Of a stretch of DNA of 64,000 nt, positions 24,833 to 36,801 are shown one piece after another. The stretch covers positions 4,662,163 through 4,726,162 of the forward strand of contig SSBO01000009.1 of NCBI GenBank assembly GCA_005281725.1, written 5' to 3'. Under the pieces are notes generated by a model. That model was not told the DNA's origin. It made no database searches and worked only from the letters and a program-made list of their open reading frames with translations. Position 1 is the stretch's first letter. The number at the start of each line of letters is the position of its first letter. The position numbers and the translations under genes were made by a program. This stretch comes from Wuchereria bancrofti. Its lineage: Eukaryota; Nematoda; Chromadorea; Rhabditida; Onchocercidae.

Positions 24833-27800
24833 GTCCTAGTATGAAAGTTTTTTTAACAATGCAAAGTTCAAGAATTTGAGAAAAAAATTTCTCTCGAAAT
24901 ACTAGTACTTTCTCGAACTTCGAAGCCTTCAAAATCCTATCAAATTCATCTGAACAAAGAATAGAAAGTTAGGCTTAATGAAATTGATCTTTTTTAGATA
25001 TACTTCATCTAACACACATAAATTGAAAAGTTTTTGAAATGATGGCTCATTGGTTCTGAAGTATGTTTCGATATTTAAGTGAAGGCATTCACATCTTTAA
25101 AATTAATATATTCATTAAATGTGTTCAACAAAATGAAACGTTGATTTCTGTTTTTTAAAAAAAGGCTTTTGAAGGAATCTTTTAAGGGATCAAGGGAAAG
25201 GCTTTAAATTAATGGGACATATTGAATTTTGTCCCTTTATTTATGGATAATACAAAATGAAAATGGAAGGAGGTACACGTCTTATGCTTTTTTGTTATTG
25301 TGGCTCAGAAGCTCTGAATAATTAGCAAAAATTATTTCATATAGTCATAGTTGATGCAGTAAGAAGTAATTATTTGTCAAAGTGATAAGCGGCCAATATC
25401 CCTCAAATAGCTGTTTTGCGCTAGCATCGACTAACAAATCATTTGATAAAGATGTAGAGGAAGAAAATACATTTTTATTAAATTTTATGCTTCACTCTCA
25501 CACTATGAATCATTTCTGCTGCTGTCAGTAAAATTAATTGTTTAATCGTATTGTTTCCAGCAGGTAATTAGAGGAAATATTTCCTCTACATATTATCGGT
25601 CTTAAAATTGAACTGAAGATGGCGCAGACATCGACCGTTTTTATTTTTTACACATTCTCATTTATGTTGTGTAAAATTGATTTTGCAATTGTTTCCCTTT
25701 AATTTTTAATATCTGCGCAGGAAGCAGAAAAGAAAAGTGATCAATTTCAGAATTACACTATTTGCGTAAGTAGCAAATAGTACAAACCGTTTTCTGTTAA
25801 TATCTTGTCTTTATTAAAGATACCTTTCCGGATTGCTTGGTATTACAGTATTACAATTGGTTTCCTATTCTTCTAGCTTTACAGCTTTTCAGTGCAATGC
25901 TTTCACTATAAATGAAGCGCAGTTTTACAAGGTAAAACATGTTGGAAAGCAATGATTTGCTCTCAGTTTTTGAAAAAATGACTTAGATTTTAATCTTTAA
26001 ATTCGGAGCCTTTGTTGAAATTCTAAAAAATTTGGGAAGTGGAGTCTACAAAACAGAGATGATTGAATTTGTTACTTTTACAGATAAAATTTCGAACTAC
26101 TATATAAAAAAAATTTTTTTTGCTCTCAAAATTCGGAACCATATTTTCTAGCGTCAAATTATATTCTTTTTATTTTTGTTATTTTTTTAAGCGCTGCGAG
26201 TTGTTTTCAGAATTGTTGTTTAATGCCTTAGTTTTTCAGCTGGTACAATTTTGCACTCAGCAAATGTTCACACTGAAAAAAAGGCTAATAATAAAACTTT
26301 TTTTTTCATAAAGTTTCATAAATTTCAAAGGGCAATGGAATAAATTTTCGCAAATTTCAAAAATTTTCTCATCCATTTGTTTTTTTGTAATGACGAAACT
26401 TTGGTATTTAAATTTGAATCAGCACAACAGCATAACTTGTCAGAACGCTTTGCCGAAATTCAAAACTTATTAAACTTGGTGGCTCTCAAAAAAGAAATGT
26501 ATCTCAATATGCTCAAATTTTTTCTTTTCCTATCGGGAAAATTAATCATTTTAATTTGGGATAAAAATATTTGCTTTATTTTCTTAATTTTACTACCACA
26601 TTGCATGTAAAAATTTTCTCTAGAACTACTGAGTCATATTGAAATTAAAGTTTTCTTTATCAAAACTTTTGATATCTCCATCAGTGCTCGAGAATGCTCG
26701 ACAATCAACTTACTGTACTTTATCTTTTCCCATATTTCAGTAATTAGTGAGTGATGCCTTACATAAGGAAAGCTGTGACAAATCATAACAGTTTCAATAG
26801 ATTCACCATATTGCAATAATTCATTACATCTAATTAGTTTTTTCCGTTTTCGTTTTTTTTTGCAGATGTTCACAATTTCTCAAAAAATTTTTATTTCTTT
26901 ATTTTCCTTTATTTCTTTAAAAGTTGTGGATTTGCTTCCAATCAATTCCAGACTTTTTCTCCAGACTAATAAATTACAGCAATTATAATTAAATGAGTTT
27001 TCAGTTCCAGTCTTTTTGTAACTGTAACAAACTGTTCTAGTCTAGTAATAATTATCGTTATAGATGTATTAATTAGAAATCATATGAAACTTGTGCCAAT
27101 ATTTATTTAATGATGAATTACCGGCATTCTGTTCTTTTCTCGCAATAATTTTCTGGAAAATTTCCAAGTTCTCATCATTATCAATTTTTCATTATTATGG
27201 ATGAATTCCTAAAATAACAAAATTTCATACTCCATAATGAGTCTTAATTTTAGCAGGCAAAAAAAGCTCAAAATTGAAAAACCATGTCACTTTCATGCTA
27301 ACAGCATATTGAACCATGCAAGACGATATTCCCATACTGTTATCTCTTTCTAGTGAAAATGAGAAAAGCATAAATTAGATGATATTATGCCAAAATTTGT
27401 CGCAATGGTTATCTTTAATTTGCAATTTCTTTTCAAAATTTCTATTTAAAAATAACTGTCTTCGAATAAAATTTGTGTTTTTCTAATTTCTTTTTAAGGT
27501 TAATAAATATTTGGTCAGGTTTTGGGAGTAATTCGCAATTACAATATCAAAATTTGATTTCAAATACAGTATCGAAATTGATTAATATGATAACAACAAT
27601 GCTTATCAATTTTGAAAGTCAGATGTTGCCATTTTGAATTTCTTCTTCCGGCTGTTATGTGTCATTAATTGCTGTGATCCATATGGCATTATTGAACGGG
27701 GCGGCATTCTAATGTTGTTTAATCATACATGAATAAGCGATCTTTCGACTTCTTTAAAGCTGCAGGAATGAGACACTGCCACTTTTCGCCGTTGGATTGA

Positions 27801-28527
27801 CGTCACACAAGGTCTAATGAGGCGGATTTTGTGGATGAGTGAGACATTATGCAATTCGTTTCTAATATTACTGATGAATATGGCCCTTTCCTACAACGAC
27901 TACGAAGAAAAGCCATTATTGTTCTTTTTTCAGAAATGTCATATGTGTGAAAGTCGCCTAATTTATCCTGTTTGAGGATTTTTTTTCGGATCATTACGAC
28001 ATTTCTATTTAACAGATCTTTGTTCATTCTACAGGTCATTTTACAAGCACAATTTCTGGAGACTTATGTTAGAGTATTCTTTATCATAATTTTCACTCAT
28101 GATTATAATAGTATCAACCATAATCAGTACTCAGAAATCGTTCTGTTGTAGGCATAGAACTGAAATTCAGTTGTTCGAGTACCATTATTAGATTTAAAGA
28201 CAATTCATTGAAATGTTTTTGACGGATTAAGTACAGCTACTTGAATCTTTGTTTTCTTTTATCCGGAAAAATAGTTTTAATTTGAATTGAAACGATCCAG
28301 TTTATAAATTGATACGAATCTTTGTGTTCCTCATTGTGACGACTGTTTTTTACTATTTCCATTATTCATTTCATATTTTTACCATTTCTATAATTCCACT
28401 TTAGTTTGAATTCAATTGTTCTGTTCATATAACCGATTTTAAAACAATTCACTCCCTAAAAGTTGTTTTGATGTTGATATATAACAAAGAAAATCAGACA
28501 AAGCGTAGAACCCTTTATTTTCCTTAG

Positions 28528-28661
28528 AAGTGGAATTAATGTACTTCGAACTAAACTCTAAGTGGCGCAAAGATACCCGACCCAGCTTAAACATAGACAC
28601 AACAGTGAGAGACGCTTATAACACTCTCCTACTGATAAAATCTCAACGGTTGTTTAGATGA
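28528..28661 (+). CDS. Isolated terminal exon of an unknown gene
   Basis: Acceptor TTTTCCTTAG is followed by 43 open codons ending in TGA. The translation includes VELMYFELNSKWRKDTRPSL, NIDTTVRDAYNTLLL and IKSQRLFR. It has no recognised motif and I could not find the upstream exons. The stop lies 107 bases before the trans-splice acceptor of the next gene on the same strand, a spacing typical of nematode operons, which is the main reason to list it. Confidence 0.33.
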
Positions 28662-28760
28662 AATCTACAACACTGTTGCTCCTAAACCAAGCATTACGTC
28701 ATTTCAATGTTATCACTTCGAGTACATTGAAGTTTTGAACTGTTAGTAAACGAGTTTTTT

Positions 28761-28768
28761 ACTTTCAG
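28761..28768 (+). other. Probable spliced-leader acceptor
   Basis: ACTTTCAG ends 7 bases before the ATG at 28776 of the following membrane-protein gene. Confidence 0.6.
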
Positions 28769-28775
28769 CAAAAAC

Positions 28776-31700
28776 ATGGCAAGTTCGTTTCGCTATCCTT
28801 TTGATCCGAAACCGAAACGGAAACAGTAAGCTTAGGTGAGATATTCATTCAGTAGAAAGCGGCCATTAATAAAATTGACTGCAGGAAGAATAGCTTATCC
28901 GACAATTCGAAACTAAGCAAAGCATGGAATAGAGATGCCAGCAATTAACTCCATATTCCCTTCCGGATGACGTATATTGCACATTTTACCTATCTTTGGT
29001 TCCGCACTGAACTCCAATACGCATGTCCGTGATGATAAATTTGACCCTTTTTTATTATTTATAATAAGAACTGGTCAAATCTTTCAGTATATCAAAATAT
29101 AAATACTTTCGCTTCTGTGTTTCGACCAATTCAAGTTTTTCATTCTTCCATTTCTTACAAGAATTTTTCACACGACCTTTTTTCTGGAGGAACTACACAC
29201 TCCTCATTTTTTCGAATTTATCATTGTTATGTATCATATTATGCTGAGATTGGCAGTAGTCTGAGCTTCGAATTTTGATAAAATGGAAGTGTAGAAGTGA
29301 CTTTCTCTCTTATTCTGCTGCTTTGTGAAAATAAAAGATATGGGTGCATAAATAACCGATTTGTAGAAAGATAATATGCGGAGAGGCAGACAAATACATT
29401 CATTGGAACGAAAAATGCTCGCAGAAAATGGATTAATGAAAGCGAATCTCTCGGAGAGACGGAGATGCAGTCAAGATATTGTTGCTATTCAGTTTTCCTC
29501 ATATTTTGCTTTCCTTATCCATCCATCATGTAACTCATATGAGCTGTTCTCTTCACCGACTACTGATACTTCTAGGAGCCAGAAAGTTCCTATAGATTTG
29601 AATATTAAAATTCTCTGAAGGTGTGAGTATTTAAAAAGTTTGGAGCTCAAAGGTTTCAGTAGTGATGGTTTGGAAATAAGGATTTTCGCGCATATAAATG
29701 GATTTCAGTTCCTATAATTAGAGCTTATTGTTTTGATTTCTCTTCTCTCTATTGTTTAATCCACTGTTTTTCCTCATATTTTACCACGTGTTTCATTTGT
29801 ATGCATCACTTCCCTTCGGCTTAATCTTATATTTCCATCAGTATTTTCCATCATAAGCGTATCTGTTAACCATCAATTACTCTTGATGCACTGTTTTGTG
29901 CTCGACGTCACTAAACACCAGTCAAGACTTGAAATGGGGATTGTAATACCGATTAGATGAATAACTCGGTCATCGAAGTTGGACTTAAAATTCAAGGAAG
30001 TTCAAAGAATTTAAAAAGTTTCTTTTAAGTCATGGAAGTTGTAGCAAATTGTTTTTGAAATCGATGAAAAATTTATGAAAATGTTTATAAGTTGTTGTTT
30101 GAGATTACGTTGTGTTTTATAGCTCTTCATTTTTTACTTGAATTTATTTCATCAGTCGGTTCTGCACATACAGCCATCATTAAATTAATGAACTGTTGTC
30201 TAATGATGTTACTTCAGGAAATTATCACAGATTAGTTAATTTTTCAATTCAAAGTTTTGGAAATATTACCAGTTCCTTTTTTTCTGCAGCAAAGACTAGC
30301 AATTAATTGTTACTCTTAACTCGTTCATGTGAATTATTTTGCAACTTAAAAAACATTTTAAGAATGTTTTTAAATTTTAGAATTTTTGTGTCTGTTCAGA
30401 TGGTAATAGCACAGCTTGAAATAAAACGAATATATTTAGCTAGAATATATTTAGAAGGACTATAAGTGTTTTCAAATATATATTTCATTGTTATTTGACG
30501 TCTTTTATCATCTCAATGACTTTACCGCTTTACCAAATGGTTAAAATAAATGGAGAGAAATTGTTTACATGGTGATATAATCAATAACAATAAAGTGAGG
30601 AATATCAAATGGATGAAATTCTTTTCCATTCCTATGCATTAAATATTCAGAAAACCACCAAAATTTTCATGTTGTAGTATTTTTTGACCCTGTAAAATGT
30701 TCTGATTATCATATTGAATTTTTGTAATAATTTCTGCCATTCCAAATTTCATTTCAAAAACATAAAACGTAGAAAAATTAGAAAAATAAATAAGTGGAGA
30801 AATTTACTTGCATATATCACAGTTGTTTTACATCACATAAATTTTTAAACATTTTCAAACATTCTCATAAATGCTTATTAATTATCATTTCTTTCTATCA
30901 GCATTGGCAGTGATTGTGTGCAGATACCTGATAAGAAATTATTTCGGGGGAAAAAGATGAAGGTTACTGCCTTTTAAGTCTTATTTTACAGTTCAAGACT
31001 AAGCCAATAATTAGGAAATAAAAGTGAGAATTCAAAATTTGGTGCCCCCATATGACAGTGGAGCAGTTATCAATCTTGCAATCTTCGTTTTCGACCTTTT
31101 TATTCCATCTTTTCTCATATTTCCATCGTTTGTCCGCTTTTTTCTTGTTCACTGATCTTAATTTTTTTCGAGAAAAATCCCATCCATATGATAATATCCT
31201 TCGTTTGGTGCAAAAAAAAAACCTGACGAAACGAGAAAAGAGTGGATGTTCTTCCTATTCTACGAATTAAAATAAATTGTCAAGGAGATTTATTTAATGA
31301 GAAACATTCATGGTGGTATTAGATTAAGTACTTTTCAACGTAAACAAGCTGTAAGCAGTAATCATTCGTTTATTCAATATTTTTCATGAAACGATTGAAA
31401 TGTGAATTCCTTCCATGACAATAACAGAAATGTAGCATTTTGCTAATAATCGACATTGTTCTAATTAAGATGTTTTTAGATACTAACATCGGCTCCAATA
31501 ATCGTTATCAGTTTACATTTTTTTGCAAGTGATAAAATTTCTTTAACTAAAAAAAGAACTGATAGTAAGGGAAGAATTTAAGCTATACTTTTCCTTTCAG
31601 CTAACAGGTAACAGTGGTAGTAGTATTCTTGCCAAATTTAATTCCGAGTTCCTTATTAACTGCTGAGCTCTTCTTTGATCGGTTTTGTTAGAAATGTTTT

Positions 31701-32916
31701 TTAATCAAAACATCATTTTCACTTGCTTGTATGAATTCTTATTAAAAGTACAAATACTTGTTTTCTCTAGAAACAGCCAGTATTACGATGAATGGCGAAG
31801 AAATGAAGAAGTGAATAAATATCAACATAAGTATTATTTTGTATGTTGATGCAGAGAAGTTATCTCACTGATTATGAGATTGAATAAATAATATGAGCTT
31901 TTTATCTCCAGTCTGTCAGGAATGTGTCTGTGTAACGAAATTTGTTCACACTTATCTATTCTTTGTTGAATAAACAGCTTTTTTCTTCACTGTATGGTAT
32001 ACTACTTTGATATTGAAATTTAATTTCATTGATTAGGAAGAAATCGCATGCCCCGTGATATATATTTTTAACGGAGGTCCTTTAAAAGTCCGAATGATCT
32101 AAATAATATCGTTAGGTGATCATTAAATACGTAACGAAACAAAAGTTTATTTCAGTGAATTAAGAGATAAAAGTAGTGGTATTGTAAGAAGATCAGAACG
32201 AAGCATATGGTTGGATGGCAGGGATGTCATTAGGGTTATCAACGTTTGTATGCTGCTTTTAATTACAATATCAGTGCTCTTCATTTACACTGTTCTACTA
32301 ATCGTATTCTTCATGGGATGGTGTACTCTGATACCAATGATGTTTCATCCAAGGAAGGAAATTCCGTTTTGCGCCGTAAAGTCACCAAGGCGGAGCACCA
32401 AATATGGCGATGTTGAATCGTCCATTTCTAGCTCGTCAGTTTTCAACTTATTACTTAATGCTTGAGATTACAGTTTTGGTTAGTGTGAATAGACTTGATT
32501 TATGCGTTCCGGTTTCACATTTGCGGAGTGTTGGTACTTTTTAGATTATCAGTAGAATATGCGCATCGATTTTTTGAATCAACGAAAAAGTTGGACAGGA
32601 GGTATTCATCATACAACGTTCGATCACCACCACTAAGCGATTATCTTCATCCCAAATATTCACTGCCTCCTATAAAAATTGATTTTGATGCAGAGCAGGT
32701 AACTTAACTTCCTTTGAGTTTGAATTTAACTAAAATTCGACTATAGATTATATAGTTCAAAAAATTCAATTTTGGTATTTTCAGACATATTTTAAGCAGT
32801 ATTTACGTACGCCTGCTCATTTATGCGTGAAAAAGATGTCGTTATCAAAGGCAATATCAGAAAGCAAATCATTGGAATCAGCATCAGTTGCTCAATATGA
32901 AACTATTATTGTATAG
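28776..32916 (+). CDS. Single-span membrane protein, unknown function (224 aa)
   Basis: Not recognised. Exons: 28776-28825, 31771-31830, 32156-32434, 32545-32698, 32785-32916; 675 nt with matching phases. The first intron is 2.9 kb, much longer than its neighbours. The N-terminal 60 residues are polar and basic (SSFRYPFDPKPKRKQ, then YYDEWRRNEEVNKYQH). One strongly hydrophobic segment covers about residues 76-104 (CMLLLITISVLFIYTVLLIV). It is followed by a proline- and serine-rich cytosol-type region (KSPRRSTKYGDVESS; RRYSSYNVRSPPLSDYLHP) that looks phosphorylatable. The protein ends YETIIV, which fits a class II PDZ ligand (hydrophobic-x-hydrophobic end). There is no N-terminal signal peptide, so the span may serve as a signal anchor. 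The start is supported by the leader acceptor 7 bases upstream and by the phase-2 donor GTAAGC. Confidence 0.72.
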
Positions 32917-34210
32917 CATCATTGTTCACATTTCTACTCTTTTTTTCATTTCTATACCAAAAAATTAAGCAATTTAGTGAACTAGGGAGATTCTTACTTC
33001 TTGTTTTGACACTGACATGCATGAATTTATGCATTCAAACAGGAAGCAGATGATTATTTTGCGGTAGTTATTATTGCAAATGTCATTTTCACCTCGTCAC
33101 CAACAGTAGATAGTAAGTATTCAGTTGAAGTTTGAAGTCGCAATAACTTTAGTGGCTGTAATATTACATACTGGTTTTCCTTACAAAAAATAATTTTATA
33201 ACAATAAAACAATTCTTCTTATAAATAACGAAATTAATTAGTTTTCTCATTTTTAAAAATGTTCCTAAACTTTCATACCAATTTGTTTGTTAACAGACCA
33301 AGTAATTTCGTTGTTCCATGGGACATTCTATATATTTCTTTCTGCAGAATTTGAAGTAGTTTACTAACGAGTGCAACATCAAGTCCTTTTGCATCATGCA
33401 AATGAGTAACTTTCCCATTTGTTAAATGATCTCTCATCTAAAATACTTGACAACATTTGATTTCTAATCTGCGTGAAATTATCAAGGCAAACTGAGACAA
33501 TGCCTGAAATGGAAATTAGAAATAGCAATAATCTGAGATGGATGGTTGAGACAAAAATAGAGTTAACTAAAATTGGTACGTGTTCGATTTCCGTAAGAAG
33601 TAATGCTTTTATGTTCTGGAAATCTACGGGCAGCATTTGCAGCATTGATATTGAAAGTAAGCCGACATTACGAAATGATCGTAAAGTTTACTTGGTTATG
33701 CAAGTTAAGTTTATATTATGCAAAATAAGTCTATACGTCATTTCAAATAACTTCATGTCTCATGGTCGATGATTAATAGAGCAATTTATCAAAACTCCCA
33801 GTTCTTATTAAATAGTGATTGACACTAGTTACTAGAAAGAAAAAACTTCCTAATAATTGAATGGAAAATATTCTAGTTGATTATAATCACTTGATTTTGG
33901 TATATACTAAAAGGATTAATGATATCACTTTCATAATTTCTGAAGCTACCTGGTGTCGTGAAATAAAGTCTGAGTGGAGCATTTTGTAGAGCCAAATAGG
34001 TAGTACTTTGCAGAAAAGGCGATGTTTGAGAAAAGGCAACCTATATTTTACTGAGATAAAGATACCATTGGTCGAAGTTATGGAACAATATTAGAGGAAT
34101 TGATGAATTAGATATGGAGGAGAAGAGAAAGCGCATATGTCCCGGAACATCGATTGCGAAGACGTTAAAGTTACCCTCTGTCCTCTGTATATGGAGTAGG
34201 GTAGTTTACA

Positions 34211-34260
34211 ACAAAAGTAGCATTACTGTGAGTAAACAAAAGTAGCATTACTGTGAGTAA
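34211..34260. repeat. Tandem duplication, 2 x 25 bp
   Basis: ACAAAAGTAGCATTACTGTG plus AGTAA occurs twice head to tail. Confidence 0.85.
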
Positions 34261-34812
34261 AGAGAGCTGTCCTCATCGGATGATCTTCACTCTTTATCAG
34301 TAAAAGTTGTACTTTAACATTATATCAGTTGCTCATAAGAGTGAATGTCAAATTGGAAAGGCTCTACAATTTTTAGACATTGCAAGTAGATTTGGTTTAG
34401 AAGAAAGGCCGTTAGTTGAACAAAGAACTGACAACTGTTAACAAGTTATGTTAACAGTCTGGCCTTTCAGGCTGGAAAATTTTAACAGTAAACATATTTT
34501 TGTTAACAAACTATAAAGTTACAAACAATGTAGATGAGTGTTGGATAAGAATTTCTTAATTCAAACATTTATTTAAGGTTTATTCAAATAAAACAATCTT
34601 TAGCTTCATAGACTTAACACAAATTTATTTCGGTTTTTCAGACATCTGGCTCTGTCTTCTGAATTCTCATGTAGGAACTGCAGTGTTGACAATTTTTTAT
34701 TTTTTAGAATTTTATCACTTGTGATTTTATGAAAAACTTATTGCTGTTAATTGATGAAGTGCTGAAGATCTGTTGCTTGAAAGCTTCAGAACTGTTCAAA
34801 TAGAAGCTAAGT

Positions 34813-34967
34813 AAAGGATTACGTAACAATATTTTGATGACAAATTTAAAAAGTATTACTTTAAGCATCACGATTAATTTAAAGCCTACTTAAAGACCAT
34901 TATCCATCAGCTCGTGACTCGACTTCAAATTTCTTAAACTAATCACAATATTGTTACGTAATCCCTT
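34813..34967. repeat. Inverted repeat with 21-bp arms
   Basis: AAGGATTACGTAACAATATT at 34814-34833 is matched by the reverse complement of 34947-34967 with one mismatch in 21 bases; weaker similarity extends outward on both sides. The 113-bp spacer has no gene. It could be a decayed inverted-repeat element. Confidence 0.6.
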
Positions 34968-35350
34968 AGTAGCTATTCTTGCACTGTGAAAAGCGTTTTT
35001 TTTCTGCTAAAAATGCTACTTAGAATAATTGTTGCAGAATTGCACGTTTAATATAAAAATGTTAAGCCCAGCTTGAATATGAATTTTTTCTTAGTGAAAA
35101 TTTCATATATTAACAGCATAAAGTGATCTGATAATCTAAATAAGTATAAGCAACTAGCAACAGACTAACAATATTAGTACTTCTACATGGAGCAATTTTA
35201 ATTCAGGTTTCATATGGATATCTATTGTAGACGTAAATAAAACTCTAAAGAAGGATAAAACAAAAATTATGGTTGTCGCAGCATTTGGATTCATTCATCA
35301 AATTTAACATGAACAATGGAAATTAGCATAGCATACATGTGCAGATTATA

Positions 35351-36791
35351 TCATATTTTGATCGATTTCGAGGCTTCTGTCTGTGTTGGATTGGTTCTCG
35401 GCTTATTCTGATCTATTTGAATTGCTGGATTGACACTCTGTTCAGAAAGTTAATATTATCTTGTGCAGCAAATACAATTAAATGATCTTTCATAACTGCA
35501 CCTTAATTATATAATAAGGATGAATCAATGTGTATATATGTCCGTTCATTTACTGATCAAAATTATTACAAATGACATTTGTGAGACATTACCGCAAGTA
35601 CTCTGAACAAAGTTAAATATAATGTTATTTCTTTCTCCTTGCTGTCCGCAGATGACGATATGACATGACACGTAAAACGATACTTCATTTTCTCCAGTAG
35701 GTTGTTCCCATTGCTTCTCTTGCAATTCTTTTGTAATTTTCGAGCCTGATTGGCCGTGTATGCTTCTTCTTGGTTTCCTGTGCTTTTTCAAACTGCCTTG
35801 TGTTGATTCTTCTTTTTTGGCTTCTTCTTTATATCCTTCATCTTTCCGTTTAGTTTCCTAAAAGTAGTTTTGTGACTTGGCTTGTTTCTTGGCCACCATT
35901 CTCTGCTATTCGTTGTTAATTGTAGACAGAGAAAAGAAGAAAAGATGCTGGAAGAGTAAATAAGTTAAAAGTTGCAAATTGGAGGTTGCAATTCATCACT
36001 CTACACAATGACATGCATATAGCGGGAACTTTAGAGAAAGCAGAAACATATTGAGTCAAAGAGGTCAGAGGAACAGATTATTCCCTATTAAATAGCTTTT
36101 AGTCATAAGATCTAACCCTTAAAAGTTGTGTGTGATGGATTCTGGCCTTGTGTTAATGTTGCTGGATCATGGTCATTTGAAAAGCAAGCTGAAACGTCTC
36201 TTCAATCTTGTTCTATTTATCAGGAATGAGAAAGAAGAAAGGTCGGTCCACATCACTTGCAAAAGATATCAAGGAGGTAACTGAGATAATGGGAAGCGAG
36301 CAGATACATAGGAATCGAAGAAGTGTCAAGAATTTTGATTTAAACGACGACCTGCAGAGCATCGGTGGAAATCACTTCTGGTGTTCCTTCTGCTGCTGCT
36401 GCTGCTGCTGCTGCTAGTGTCTCGCATCCAATATCGTCAAGCTGTGCATCCAAATCTACGTCCACTTCTTGCTGCTGTTTCTCGGACAAGTCTAATTTGA
36501 ACTTCCGTACCTATACCTTTCTCTTTTTCATTATATTTTGTCATTCTTTAAGAACGAAAAATTTCAAATACTCAAATTTGTTGTCGAAGTAAAAAACTTT
36601 CATACCATTTCTTGTGTATGCACTCGGCTCGGCTTGTATTAATTTTTAATTTCCTCAAATTATTTACTACTTTTGCGGGAAATTTTTTGATTTACTTCAG
36701 GCATAGAAACAATTTTCGATGCTTTTGTTAAATTTTTCTCTTCACTCTTTCTTAATGCGCACATTACCACTACTGTCATTACAACCACCAT
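35351..36791 (-). CDS. Four-exon orphan gene, Lys/Glu-rich protein (171 aa)
   Basis: Not recognised. Exons (minus strand): 36791-36696, 36510-36352, 35857-35684 and 35437-35351, all phase 0, 171 residues. A GATTTTTTAG acceptor ends 9 bases before the ATG, fitting a spliced leader. Residues 2-13 are hydrophobic (MVVVMTVVVMCALRKSEEK), short for a membrane anchor but possible as a weak signal sequence. Exon 2 encodes KFKLDLSEKQQQEVDVDLDA, an acidic patch (QLDDIGCE) and eight alanines from an uninterrupted (GCA)8 repeat. Exon 3 is highly charged (ETKRKDEGYKEEAKKEE; LKKHRKPRRSIHGQSGSK). The last exon is polar and ends EASKSIKI. Most of the protein is predicted disordered. The basic runs would suit nuclear location if the N-terminus is not a signal peptide. 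Donor GTCGTC of exon 2 and acceptor GTATAG before exon 2 are weak. A competing plus-strand ORF reads the repeat as polycysteine and is rejected. Confidence 0.72.
36385..36411. repeat. (TGC)8 trinucleotide run inside the orphan gene
   Basis: Perfect TGC/GCA repeat read as eight alanines in exon 2 of the minus-strand gene. Such a run is prone to length change between strains. Confidence 0.85.
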
Positions 36792-36801
36792 TTGCAACAA
36801 C

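Larger units (their letters stand above)
23724..28527. other. Gene-poor, very AT-rich interval with repeats
   Basis: No gene supported. It contains a 25-bp inverted repeat around 24.03-24.21 kb, a 43-bp direct repeat at 24435 and 24790, several 50-70 codon chance frames, and a patch of less AT-rich sequence at 27.65-28.05 kb with open frames on both strands but no consistent splicing. Confidence 0.4.
32917..35350. other. Intergenic region, repeats, one unassigned ORF
   Basis: The plus strand is open for 99 codons at 33473-33772, starting from TTG (internal ATG gives MPEMEIRNSNNLRWMVETKI), and the minus strand is open over the same stretch. Neither is convincing. A 25-bp tandem duplication occupies 34211-34260, and an inverted repeat with 21-bp arms lies at 34813-34967. 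Confidence 0.4.

Noticed and set aside
36208..36417. Plus-strand ORF ending in polycysteine with a TTTATCAG before its ATG
   Set aside because: The minus strand gives a four-exon, phase-consistent gene in which the same repeat encodes alanines.
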